Shown: one piece after another, positions 35,385-44,490 of the stretch
Position numbering within the stretch: position 1 is the stretch's first letter
Layout: the number at the start of each line of letters is the position of its first letter
Assembly: GCF_017355955.1 (NCBI RefSeq)
Contig: NZ_JAFFID010000003.1
Location: 248,001 to 312,000 of the forward strand
Direction of reading: 5' to 3'
DNA from: Sabulibacter ruber
Lineage (GTDB): Bacteria; Bacteroidota; Bacteroidia; Cytophagales; Hymenobacteraceae
Length of the DNA: 64,000 nucleotides
Made by a program: the position numbers and the translations under genes
Notes under the pieces: model-generated
What the model was told of the DNA's origin: nothing
The model's database searches: none
What the model saw: only the letters and a program-made list of their open reading frames with translations

Positions 35385-36194
35385 TTACACAAAGTGATTG
35401 CGAAACCTAGAACCATAAACACTCTGTATAATTTGTATATCATCATTGTGGAGGCGCCTATTAACACCAACATAATCCTCATACATGACATTATCCTCAA
35501 TAGTACTGTGTTCCAAACCAAGCACATGCCCTATTTCATGAAGAGCAACAGTTTGCAGATCAATCTCTAAATCATTCCTTGGATTTACAGACCAAACTTC
35601 ATCCATATCAAAATGAATTTGCCCAAATACTCTAGATGCAGTATTTGGATAGCCTGCATGCGCTACAACATTTCCTTTACCTAACCTTCTACCGTCAAAA
35701 TCCCAAACGCAACTATGACTTCTAGGCTCCCAACTTATTTTTATTATTGCATTATCAACATTATTAACTTTTATAAAATCAATTGGTATATACTCTTGCC
35801 ACTCCTCAAATGCGAAACTTATAGCACTTTCAATTTCAAATTTATTTATATTAGGATGATAATTTTTGAAAGCATACCTTATTATAGGTGGATTTCCCAA
35901 TAATAAAGACTCAAATTTATAACCAGAAAAACCGCCAGCTCTTAAAAGATTGTTTGTAAATAACGACAAGTTACTTCCAGAAAAAGTTAAATTCCCACAT
36001 TTAGGTCTGTATAAAATATCATCTATAATTTTATTAAGGGATAAATGATTTTTACCTTGAATCTGCCTATAGATATGTAAGAGTTCTTCAGCCATCTCCT
36101 CAACATCACTGTTCTTCAATAAAATGTCGTTTGTAACATTCAAATAACCTCTGTCTGCAAGAATCTGTGTTGCTAATCTTTTTAAATGAGCCAT
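35385..36194 (-). CDS. Matrixin-type zinc metalloprotease with possible cysteine switch
   Basis: A 269-residue M10A-like protease. The zinc site HEIGHVLGLEH (His219, Glu220, His223, His229) and a Met-turn (NVMYED, Met237) are intact. Structural-metal residues are also recognisable: AHAGYP (His179) and IHFDMDEVWS (His194, Asp196). The N-terminal part resembles an MMP propeptide: a helical peptidoglycan-binding-like segment (about 15-60) and then RPKCGNLTF (Cys66), comparable to the PRCGxPD cysteine switch that keeps MMPs latent. No signal peptide or T9SS tail is visible, which is odd for this class. First gene of a pair with the 490-residue protein. Confidence 0.85.
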   Translation of the reverse strand: MAHLKRLATQILADRGYLNVTNDILLKNSDVEEMAEELLHIYRQIQGKNHLSLNKIIDDILYRPKCGNLTFSGSNLSLFTNNLLRAGGFSGYKFESLLLGNPPIIRYAFKNYHPNINKFEIESAISFAFEEWQEYIPIDFIKVNNVDNAIIKISWEPRSHSCVWDFDGRRLGKGNVVAHAGYPNTASRVFGQIHFDMDEVWSVNPRNDLEIDLQTVALHEIGHVLGLEHSTIEDNVMYEDYVGVNRRLHNDDIQIIQSVYGSRFRNHFV

Positions 36195-37090
36195 CGTATT
36201 TTATAATGTTATTAAAACAGAGACAAAACATTAGATTATAAATATTCCTTTGGCTTTGTAATCTTATTCCATTATAGTAATTGGCTTGGAATTGAAGCCA
36301 TCAAACCTGGTTTCCCTTCGGCTCCGGGCTCAGGCGCTCTAATATTTTCATTCAACCAATCAATAATGTCATCGGGAACACTGGCAGTTGCAAGTCATCT
36401 AATTCATGGAAAAAGGCATACAGCTTTACTAAAAACACGAAATGAGACATAAACGCATAAAACTAGAGAGCCGATTCAATTAGGTTATAAAGTTTTATCA
36501 ATCCTAAATAGATTCACATTCTAGGTAAACTCCATTTTAAATTAATTCATAGCATCAATACACCCGTTTCTTGCGGTCTATTATTATAATACATTCTATT
36601 TTTTTATATGTATTTGTGCTTTGTATTAATTGAATCACAAAACTAAATACTCATCTTCAACAAGTCATCATCTCCTATCGGATACAGTAACCCTGTATGT
36701 TCCTCTTCAAACAGAACCATTACAGTATCTGAATCCAACTGTTTCAAACTTGTATTTACATGTTTCTTATGGCACAATTGTAAAAATTAGTTGCTCTCCT
36801 GCTGATAGTTTAAGAAAAATTGATTGTAATGAAGGAGTTAATCGCAACTTTCCTCGATTTTCCAGTTATCAGGTGAATAAAGTGTTTTAACCCAACTTTT
36901 GTCTTTAGTACCCCCCTGCTGGTCTTAATCCATTTATTGCATATCCCTCATTTCCTCTTAAAAGGCTTTTTAAATAGATAATTAATAATAGAATTTGGAT
37001 CGCACGTAGTTCCTTCTACTTTACAGGGGGAAATTTTCTAATGATATTACGACAAGTGGTTTGCAGATTAAAATTTTACAATAATACATT
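36195..37090. other. Long AT-rich gap with a possible gene remnant
   Basis: About 900 bp between two blocks of minus-strand genes. Most is AT-rich with no convincing ORF; an 86-codon plus-strand frame at 36630-36890 gives a random-looking translation. A short patch near 36272-36394 has higher GC and reads as a clean minus-strand fragment (see the separate entry). Confidence 0.45.
36272..36394 (-). pseudogene. Possible decayed gene fragment
   Basis: A 40-codon stretch with normal GC content inside AT-rich DNA. It translates as VPDDIIDWLNENI followed by RAPEPGAEGKPGLMAS and a stop, with an in-frame stop directly upstream and no start codon. The protein-like composition and higher GC suggest the tail of a lost core gene. 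I cannot name the family. Confidence 0.3.
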
Positions 37091-38416
37091 TTAAACTTCA
37101 ATATGGTCAGCAGCTGCTACTTTAACGAACCTACCACTGGCTAAATCTTCTAAGCTAATTGCATTATAAATAGGCTCAGGGATAGTTCGTTGGGCTGTTG
37201 ACCAATCTAATTCAAAAATTGATAAATAATATTTTGCCAAATCCTCATATACGATGTATAAGCCAGCCTCTCTATTAGAGGAAACACCAGTGTCTGACCA
37301 ATTTTGAGAACTTATCAGGACAGATTCTTCATCTATGATAATTAATTTATTATGACAATGTACAAATTGAGTAGTATCTATATATCTTATGTTTTCATCA
37401 AGAATTAAATTAAATGAACTCTTTATATATTCTATATTTTCTAGCTCTTTATCGTAATCATCTCTTCCGAAAATTTTACCTAGTACTATTCTCACATTTA
37501 AGTCAGGATTAATATCCTTTGCCTTTTTTATTGCTGCAAGCAACTTTGATACCTCAGGTTGTTGACCACGTATGTACTGATTTTCGATATATATTGATTT
37601 TTTGGCTTTAGAAAGAATCATCGGAATTTCATCCATATAATTATCAGGAGTAAGAATTGGTCGTACTGTTACTTTCACCTTCGGGTCCAGTTCTTTACTT
37701 TGAAATAATTTCAAGGGCAATTGTTGTGGAGCTAGTTCAACAAAATATGGAGTTTCAAATTCTTTTGAAAATTCAGATTCAATAAAGTTGGTACTAGGAG
37801 ATGTAAGTTTTAAATCATTTTTAATTAAATTTAGAAAGAAATCAGCTAATTGGGGAGATCTAACTGCTACTCCCATATCACGATTTCCTGTGATGAAGTT
37901 TCCAGGATTTTCCTCATTGTTTTGAGGAATGCTATTAACTGAATAGTTACCACTCTGAATTAGAGTCCATTCTCCGTCAATTACTATAATTTTTTCGTGG
38001 CAAGCGTGAAAATACTTAGAAGAGCTATTTCCACACGAAGGTGCTTGTTCAATCTTGCACCCAAATGTTTGAAGTTCTTGATAAATCCTTGCCTCATCCT
38101 TCTCCCCTTTGCGAAAATCAAGCATTATAAGTACCTCTACTCCACGGTTTCTTGCGGAAATAAGCAATTGTTTAATATGATCAGCACTGAAGTCATAAAT
38201 ACCAATTATAATTTGCATTTTCGCTCCATTAATCAAGCGACAAGTAACCGCATAAGTAGAGTCGGGTGATGCATACGCTATGAATGTATCTTTTATATGA
38301 AAAGTAGGTATATTGTTTAACTTTGGAGGCGTTCTAATAGCGCAGGGCTGATTCTGAGCAAAACTACTGTTTTGAACATCTGCTGCCCGGAAAGGAGGAG
38401 AGACAACAATAGGCAT
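37091..38416 (-). CDS. Phospholipase D-like protein with two HKD motifs
   Basis: A 441-residue PLD-superfamily protein. Both catalytic motifs are complete: HEKIIVID (His140, Lys142, Asp147) followed by SGNYSVNS, and HNKLIIID (His355, Lys357, Asp362) followed by SSQNWSDTGVSSNREAG. That makes a full bilobal active site in a single chain. Family members hydrolyse or transfer phosphodiester bonds in phospholipids or DNA; which applies here is unknown. There is no signal peptide; the N-terminus (PIVVSPPFRAAD) is unusual. It is 81 bp downstream of the lipoprotein gene and probably ends the M6/unknown/lipoprotein operon. Confidence 0.87.
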   Translation of the reverse strand: MPIVVSPPFRAADVQNSSFAQNQPCAIRTPPKLNNIPTFHIKDTFIAYASPDSTYAVTCRLINGAKMQIIIGIYDFSADHIKQLLISARNRGVEVLIMLDFRKGEKDEARIYQELQTFGCKIEQAPSCGNSSSKYFHACHEKIIVIDGEWTLIQSGNYSVNSIPQNNEENPGNFITGNRDMGVAVRSPQLADFFLNLIKNDLKLTSPSTNFIESEFSKEFETPYFVELAPQQLPLKLFQSKELDPKVKVTVRPILTPDNYMDEIPMILSKAKKSIYIENQYIRGQQPEVSKLLAAIKKAKDINPDLNVRIVLGKIFGRDDYDKELENIEYIKSSFNLILDENIRYIDTTQFVHCHNKLIIIDEESVLISSQNWSDTGVSSNREAGLYIVYEDLAKYYLSIFELDWSTAQRTIPEPIYNAISLEDLASGRFVKVAAADHIEV

Positions 38417-38497
38417 AATATTAATATTTATGGATTTAATTAAGCTTGGGTTTCATTCTGCCAAAATGAATTATTTATAGACGGCAGTGCGTTGTAA

Positions 38498-38920
38498 TTA
38501 ATAACAATTTGGTTCGGGAAGGCATGTCTGACAATACAAAGTTCCATCTTTCATAAGTTTCGTTACATCTGTTTGTGCAATTTTAATCCACTTTTTTGCG
38601 TTTGAAGAACAGTTTTCATATTCACGTGCGCCGAGTAGAGTAGATTTATTATCAAAATCACAAAGAAATATGTGATAGTTTTTTTGTAACCATTTCATAT
38701 TGCTCCTACTACCTGTAAACTCAGCAAAGTACTCGGAACATGGCGTTACTTTAATATTTCTCTGATTGCAAGCTGCTAATAAGGTTGTAGTAATGCCTTG
38801 AATTTCACTTGGCTTCGTACTGTTTAATTTTTTGCACAGGGGAAATTTTGATGTTGTAAAACAGGAAGAAAGAAAGAATGAAGAAGCCAAGATTAAAGAA
38901 TACTTCAGACTGGTATACAT
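38498..38920 (-). CDS. Cysteine-rich lipoprotein of unknown function
   Basis: A 140-residue protein from the ATG at 38920 (a TTG five codons upstream would overlap the previous gene). The N-terminus is a lipoprotein signal, with the hydrophobic stretch LKYSLILASSFFLSSC ending in a lipobox cysteine. The rest is small, with several further cysteines (LCDF, ENCSS, LYCQTCLPEPNCY) that could form disulphides in the periplasm. I do not recognise the family. It directly follows the 479-residue gene, one base after its stop, so a partner or immunity-type role is conceivable but unproven. Confidence 0.75.
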   Translation of the reverse strand: MYTSLKYSLILASSFFLSSCFTTSKFPLCKKLNSTKPSEIQGITTTLLAACNQRNIKVTPCSEYFAEFTGSRSNMKWLQKNYHIFLCDFDNKSTLLGAREYENCSSNAKKWIKIAQTDVTKLMKDGTLYCQTCLPEPNCY

Positions 38921-38921
38921 A

Positions 38922-40361
38922 TTATTGAGGTGCAAATTTTAAATTATTAAAGCTTCTTTCTGAGGCTTCAGTCCAAACCTTATTTTTCTTAACCGCGTAC
39001 CCAACAAATCTTATTGTATTTTCATCATCAGACAAATTCAATGTTGTGCTTGTTTGATCGACCTTATGCTCTTTTGTATCACGAGTGTAATTACTTTTCC
39101 CTCCAAAGTTTATCCCGAATACTCTAAATCCTCCTCCTCCAGAGGCACTGAACCTTTTTTTGTAGTCAAAAGACCAATTAGCTGAACTACTAAATTCAAC
39201 AGAAAACCCCCTGATAAGGATTAAGGCAGTAGGATAGTATAACAGCGAACCATTTTCATTGAAAAACTCAGCGAAAAGATCCGGTTGCTCCTTTATATAC
39301 TTACTCTTAAAAAGATTTGGCTTAAACCAAGGCCCATAATTTATTCCGACCCGAAAAGCAGCTTTAGAAGAAAGTTTTATCTCTGTTGCCTTTTTAAAGT
39401 CTTCCGTAATTTGCTGATGCTCTGTTACTGAAGCACTTGCCTTAATAAAACCCCAGCGTGCACTTCCTGATGAACCCCAATCAGTAGTGATAGAACTAGA
39501 ATTTCCTGTAGTACGATCATATTTGGCAGAGAAGGCTCCAACCTGGCTGGTTTTAATTAAATCTAATGACTGGTCAAAATTAAATGCATATCTGTCGTCA
39601 AAAACCGCTGTACTCACATGCGGTAGTCCTAATAAATAGTTCAGATTTATGATTGTTGGCAGGTACGTATAATCGGGATAGGTTGGATAGCAAAGCCGCA
39701 TTGATGAATTATAGTAATCAACGGTAGCATTGATAATTTCTTGATCATCTGCTGAGGCGTATGTTTTATTTATTAGCTTAATTAACTCAAAGGTTTTATT
39801 AATTTTAATACGCATAAGCCTCTCCATTTTGCTGGCAACACCATAGGCAGAACTATACTGATTATACGCCGCCATATCACCGAAATTGTAACCGCGCAAG
39901 CTTGCGTAATCTCTCCAAGCCGAAAAGTCACTGTTTGCTAATATTGCCATTTGAGTTTGAAGACCATCTAACTCGGTTTCTAATTGATCTTTCTTTTTCT
40001 GCTCTTCAGGCGTTAATACTTGCAATACAACTAAACTACTAAGCCGGTTTATAAATTTTCCATATATGTCACTAATTCTTGCAACCCCTACTTCTCCAGT
40101 ACCAGAAACAGCTCCTGGCTCTATTTCTAAATCAGACCTTTTTAATAAATTATAGTAAGAATACCATTCATAAGTTCCTTGAGAGTTCAGCGGCAAAGAA
40201 ACATCTACAGGATCTGCAACCAGTTTTAATTGAAGGAACTCTTGCGTGTTTAGACTAGCTGCCTGGGCTTTAAGAAGATCATAGTAGTTGTTCAGCGATG
40301 TTTGCATAGCAGTTCCAAATGGAACATCTTGGATAGGACTTTCCTGGAAGGAGTAAAGCAT
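38922..40361 (-). CDS. Large uncharacterised protein of the island operon
   Basis: A 479-residue protein from the ATG at 40361; an earlier in-frame start at 40403 adds 14 residues that look like non-coding sequence. I do not recognise it. The N-terminal half (about 20-240) is helical, with LTPEEQKKKDQLETELDG as a coiled-coil-like segment. The C-terminal half (about 290-479) is rich in Ser, Gly, Lys and aromatic residues in alternating beta-like patterns (FSVEFSSSANWSFDY, RFSASGGGGFRVFGINFGG). A helical bundle joined to a beta-rich, glycine-rich part recalls pore-forming toxins, but no motif proves this. No signal peptide. It lies between the M6 protease and the lipoprotein with almost no spacing. 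Confidence 0.75.
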   Translation of the reverse strand: MLYSFQESPIQDVPFGTAMQTSLNNYYDLLKAQAASLNTQEFLQLKLVADPVDVSLPLNSQGTYEWYSYYNLLKRSDLEIEPGAVSGTGEVGVARISDIYGKFINRLSSLVVLQVLTPEEQKKKDQLETELDGLQTQMAILANSDFSAWRDYASLRGYNFGDMAAYNQYSSAYGVASKMERLMRIKINKTFELIKLINKTYASADDQEIINATVDYYNSSMRLCYPTYPDYTYLPTIINLNYLLGLPHVSTAVFDDRYAFNFDQSLDLIKTSQVGAFSAKYDRTTGNSSSITTDWGSSGSARWGFIKASASVTEHQQITEDFKKATEIKLSSKAAFRVGINYGPWFKPNLFKSKYIKEQPDLFAEFFNENGSLLYYPTALILIRGFSVEFSSSANWSFDYKKRFSASGGGGFRVFGINFGGKSNYTRDTKEHKVDQTSTTLNLSDDENTIRFVGYAVKKNKVWTEASERSFNNLKFAPQ

Positions 40362-40404
40362 ACAACCGTTTTTTTTATAGTGAATGAAATGTATAAAATA
40401 CAAT

Positions 40405-41913
40405 CTAAGTTAGAGGATGAATTGTAACATCAAAATCAATATTGGAGCCAACCTTTTTAATATTTTTAATCTCAAGCTGGCTAGATGATCCATCCCACCA
40501 ATTACTATCAGGGGAAGTAGACGGGCCAAAGGAACCTGTTTTAAAGAGATCATCTTTATCTCCGGGATGCCATTTTCTACTCTCCAAATCAAATCGGTTA
40601 TCCGCTTGGATTAAAGAACATTCATAATGATAATCAGGAAGCATTTGTTCATTATGATTGCTACCTAATTCATCAATATGCCAAACAGCTAAACCTTCAT
40701 CAGGCAAAGCCTTATCTCGTGCTGATTGTACTCTATTTTCAATAATAAAATATTCAGCATTATTCTTTCGCTTTATATAAAACTCATTTTTGGAAGAAAA
40801 TTTTCCTTTCATGCCATTATCTAAATGGTGGAGTATATCCGTCCAGCCTGCTTTATACTTTAAATACCCTCCAACTTCTACAGGATTTTTGGGATCAGCA
40901 TTATTCCCTCCGCACATCAAACAAAAATGACCAATTCCAGACGACTCGTTACCATAGTCATATAAATCTGGAAAATCGCAAATCATATGGCCATTTTCAT
41001 GGCAAAAAGTTCCTAGACTAAGCTGTTGCCCCATGTTAGTGATTTGATAATCATACGCGTTCTTGCCAGAGGCCAGCTGAAAAGGACTGCTTAAACTATA
41101 ACAATGGGGCCATAATCCTTCTGCCCAATTATTTACAACTTCCCCAGAATAAAACACATTTATGGCATAGACATAATTTTGGGAATCTGAAGTCAACCTT
41201 TTGAAATCAAAACCATTATTTTTATGATGGTTCAAAGCTTCTAGAATTAACTCTCTTGCTCTTATACTTTGATTGACTTTCGGATCAGTATAATAGCTGC
41301 GGGGATTTTTTGCTGTATAATATGGAGCTATGATATTATTGTACTCTAACTTCTTTGCTGAAACATCATAAAAATAATCATAAACAGACCCATTATTTCC
41401 ATAGTTGCTATAGCCTCTTTTGTTACAAAAATCATCGACCTCTTTAGCAGTTATAGTTCCTGGTACATCAGGAAACTGAATCAATAAACACAGACCTATA
41501 AATTTACCTACTGTTTCCCTTGTTGGTGGCGCTAGAAGTGGCCCATCAGACAATGCAGATTTTACTAACTGTGCTTTTCTTTCTTCAATACGGGTTTGCC
41601 AGCGGGTTTTACCGGGCGTTAACCCAGTAGAAGAATAGACCATAGAGCGATTTACCTCAGGGCTGCTTCTTAGTTTCTTAGAGAAACCTAGTAAATTTGG
41701 GTTTGCCTTTTCAGGTATTATCCCAGAAGGTTTGAGTTCATCAAATTCTAAATTTGCGTATTGAAAAAAGCCGGATACCGGATCTTTAATAACTGTAAAC
41801 CCGTCTAATGTTTCAAATGTAGCATGGAATTGATTTCCTGAACCTTTTACTTGCAACGTTGTACCGTCCGGCTGAGTAAAAGTAAATTCTTGATTGAAGA
41901 ATGGTGTTGCCAT
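40405..41913 (-). CDS. M6-family (immune-inhibitor-A-like) metalloprotease lacking a signal peptide
   Basis: A 502-residue zinc protease. The signature HENGHMICDFPDLYDYG (His305, Glu306, His309, Asp317) is the extended M6 zinc site. A conserved N-terminal region (FTFTQPDGTTLQVKGSG, ETLDGFTVIKDPVSG) and a beta-rich C-terminal part (GLAVWHIDE, FKTGSFGPSTSP) also match secreted M6 enzymes. Yet the chain begins at what is normally the mature N-terminus, with no signal peptide and no T9SS tail, so export would need another route. It is the first gene of a compact minus-strand operon with the 479-residue protein, the lipoprotein and the PLD-like protein. Confidence 0.88.
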   Translation of the reverse strand: MATPFFNQEFTFTQPDGTTLQVKGSGNQFHATFETLDGFTVIKDPVSGFFQYANLEFDELKPSGIIPEKANPNLLGFSKKLRSSPEVNRSMVYSSTGLTPGKTRWQTRIEERKAQLVKSALSDGPLLAPPTRETVGKFIGLCLLIQFPDVPGTITAKEVDDFCNKRGYSNYGNNGSVYDYFYDVSAKKLEYNNIIAPYYTAKNPRSYYTDPKVNQSIRARELILEALNHHKNNGFDFKRLTSDSQNYVYAINVFYSGEVVNNWAEGLWPHCYSLSSPFQLASGKNAYDYQITNMGQQLSLGTFCHENGHMICDFPDLYDYGNESSGIGHFCLMCGGNNADPKNPVEVGGYLKYKAGWTDILHHLDNGMKGKFSSKNEFYIKRKNNAEYFIIENRVQSARDKALPDEGLAVWHIDELGSNHNEQMLPDYHYECSLIQADNRFDLESRKWHPGDKDDLFKTGSFGPSTSPDSNWWDGSSSQLEIKNIKKVGSNIDFDVTIHPLT

Positions 41914-42148
41914 ATTACTAGTGCTTATTTGAACAATCTCTGTATTTTTTCTATTGTAATTAATTTCAAACTATTTTAAATATAGTTTTATTATAAAACT
42001 AAAATGAATTATACTTAACAAACTAACATTTAGCTTCTACCCATAAACAACACACACAATTGAACAAATACAACATTCTATATTTGTTTAATAAATGCAT
42101 TTTAAATTATTCTACCATATACATCTTTTAAGCTGTATTTACATCTTT

Positions 42149-43426
42149 TTATGATTCTTTAAGCTTCTTAATCTCATCCTCAAATGCCTTTCTTGCGGTA
42201 GCCAAAGCCTTTTGTTCATTTATTAAATTTTTCTCTGCCTCTAGTAATCCTTTATGAGCTTCAAATTTAGCCTTTATGATTTCTGTCTCAAGTGATATCT
42301 CATTTTTAATTGTGGCCAATTTAGCTGTTCTTAAAGCTTGCTCAGTAGTCTCTAAAGTAGTTTCATTCTTAATTTTAACTACCCTTAATTGAATCAACTG
42401 AGCGGGAATTGATACTATCGCCTTTGCAACAGCTATAGGCATACTAATAAAACTTTCTACTTCACTAGGTTTATCGATGGAATTTTCAATTAGAATTCCA
42501 TTACTAACTTTTAAGGCATAAGTTTTCTTAATAAAAGAAGACCTGTCAATAACAATACCAGTAACTTTCGAATAATCAGGAATTATTAATTCATTTTTAA
42601 ATACTTCTTCATTACTACTATCACGTTTGTCTTTTTCAAAAAATACGCACATCATAGTACGGCTTAGTGGTCTTGTAAAAATACCTTTTATTTCATTACT
42701 TTGACTATTTACATTTTCTCCAATATTTATAGTTGGTTGATCAAACTTTAAGTAAAAAGAAGCATCACAATAGTTAACATCCTCTATATGAATTCGCCAT
42801 AAGCAATCTGCTTTTCCAATTTTTAGCTCATCTGAAGAAATATAAAATATTTTCGAAACTTCTTTTACCTCAGTGGTGAAACCATCTTCCTCTGTTGTGA
42901 AACCATTTTCGGGCGGAGCTGTCTGCACAAGATTATCTTTTGAGAAAATTGTTTTTGGAGAGTCAGAAATAGAGTTAATAATAGAAGTAATACGATCTTC
43001 GGCCGTCACGTTAATGCCTTCGATAAGCCCCAATGAATTTACACTTACCTTGAAAGTGTCGCTTGAAAAAGAGGACCCTTGATATTTAAGAGCATAGGGA
43101 TTTGAAGTATCTGGCACATTTTGTGTGGTTGCTTGCATTGTTAAGTCAATGAGTTCCGAACTAACTTTGGGCAGTTTTATTTGTCTTTTAATTAAGACTT
43201 TGGCAGTGGCTGTAACTTGTAATGTAGCGATTGGAAGATAGTAAATCAGGTCAGCCTCATTGAACTTATCTACATTATTCTTTGAAAAAGATTTAACAAT
43301 TGACTTTTCAACAAAAAAAGAACACAGAACATACATAACAATAACAATCAAGTAAATAATTAAAAACACCCATATAACATTTATAACAACGGGCTTAATA
43401 TCAGTCATTATATCTACAAAATACAT
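42149..43426 (-). CDS. Membrane-anchored protein with a helical C-terminal tail
   Basis: A 425-residue protein I do not recognise. Residues about 14-38 form one strong membrane helix (VIWVFLIIYLIVIVMYVLCS). A soluble, mainly beta-like region follows (about 60-330). The last ~90 residues are a charged, Ala/Lys/Glu-rich helix with heptad character (LETTEQALRTAKL, EAEKNLINEQKALATARKAF), likely a coiled coil. A second start at 43408 (MTDIKP) is possible. It lies between the M6 operon and the M15 peptidase, with gaps of about 235 and 250 bp. It could tether or gate neighbouring products at the inner membrane; this is a guess. Confidence 0.7.
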   Translation of the reverse strand: MYFVDIMTDIKPVVINVIWVFLIIYLIVIVMYVLCSFFVEKSIVKSFSKNNVDKFNEADLIYYLPIATLQVTATAKVLIKRQIKLPKVSSELIDLTMQATTQNVPDTSNPYALKYQGSSFSSDTFKVSVNSLGLIEGINVTAEDRITSIINSISDSPKTIFSKDNLVQTAPPENGFTTEEDGFTTEVKEVSKIFYISSDELKIGKADCLWRIHIEDVNYCDASFYLKFDQPTINIGENVNSQSNEIKGIFTRPLSRTMMCVFFEKDKRDSSNEEVFKNELIIPDYSKVTGIVIDRSSFIKKTYALKVSNGILIENSIDKPSEVESFISMPIAVAKAIVSIPAQLIQLRVVKIKNETTLETTEQALRTAKLATIKNEISLETEIIKAKFEAHKGLLEAEKNLINEQKALATARKAFEDEIKKLKES

Positions 43427-43676
43427 ATAGTCAATATTCTATTACAAGCACCCATTCAAAGCTATTTAACCCCAAAGATTATTTTTTTTAATAACTTATC
43501 TTCTCAAAAAATAACCTAAATTAACTATAGCAGAAGCGAATAAAAAATTTATTTTTATTATTATACAAAAACAATTATAATTTTACCAATACTTTCACCC
43601 ATAAATATTACTTTCGAAACATTATAATAATATTGAAGCACACATTCTTTAAATCCTTTTTATTTATTTCCTAAAA

Positions 43677-44216
43677 CTAACTCTCACCGAATCTGATTTG
43701 CATTTCGTTATTTATCCTCTGAATTGAATACACATGACTAGCATTTGAAACTGATCTTAATTGCACATGAGGCCCGTCAACAAATGTCCAATAAAGCCCA
43801 GCATCTAAGCCCAATTTCTTAGCTTCAGAAGCATAAACCATATAACCATTCAAACCACCAACCGTTTTCTTTAAAGACCATTCTGCTTTCCCATCCAAAA
43901 CCCAAAAACAATCTAGAGCTTCACCCCACTGGTGCCAAGATACCCCAGGAATAGTATTTGTGACATGTCTCCCACTCCTAGGCCCTACGCTTTCTATACA
44001 GTACGCTAAAAAGTCGGCACCTTGATCCTTGAGTCTATTTATTTCTTTATAAACTTGCTCCTTTGTTCTAGACTGTCTCCAGTATATTCCTTGCTTAAAG
44101 GGGTCACGTATACCTTCATTAGGACGCATTTCAATTCCCCTCTCTAAACACTTATCAAGTAGTTCTAAAACCTTATCCCTAAATTCAGGAACTAATAAAT
44201 TCAGATCCGCTGCCAT
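43677..44216 (-). CDS. M15-family peptidoglycan peptidase (endolysin/VanY-like)
   Basis: A 179-residue single-domain zinc peptidase. The M15 ligands are present: SWHQWGEALD (His95, Asp102) and GPHVQL (His150), with the upstream RPNEGIRDP (Arg31) and Gln/Arg residues typical of the L-alanyl-D-glutamate or D-Ala-D-Ala type. Length and layout match phage endolysins such as T5 or Listeria phage M15 enzymes. There is no signal peptide or holin beside it. Cleaves cell-wall peptides; in this island it could act as an antibacterial enzyme. Confidence 0.85.
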   Translation of the reverse strand: MAADLNLLVPEFRDKVLELLDKCLERGIEMRPNEGIRDPFKQGIYWRQSRTKEQVYKEINRLKDQGADFLAYCIESVGPRSGRHVTNTIPGVSWHQWGEALDCFWVLDGKAEWSLKKTVGGLNGYMVYASEAKKLGLDAGLYWTFVDGPHVQLRSVSNASHVYSIQRINNEMQIRFGES

Positions 44217-44490
44217 ATGTTAAATAATTATAGAATTCATAAATTTTTCCCTACCATACTTTTTTTCTATATATAAAAACACCAACATTATTTTTAACTT
44301 ATTAATGTTTTATATAAATACATATTTATTTAGATGTAATTAATAATAATTTACACTAACCCTTTAAAAAGTATATAAATTATATCTAAAACACATCTAT
44401 ATAAAAACTATTTTTGATATATTTTAATGATAAAAAACAATAATTTAGCTTAAATATTACAAATTAAATTATAAATAGTATAAACTACCC

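Noticed and set aside
35351..35527. Extended start of the 490-residue island protein
   Set aside because: Would overlap the matrixin gene and hide a clear signal peptide.
36630..36890. 86-codon plus-strand frame in the long island gap
   Set aside because: Only plus-strand frame of note there; no family resemblance and opposite to all other island genes.
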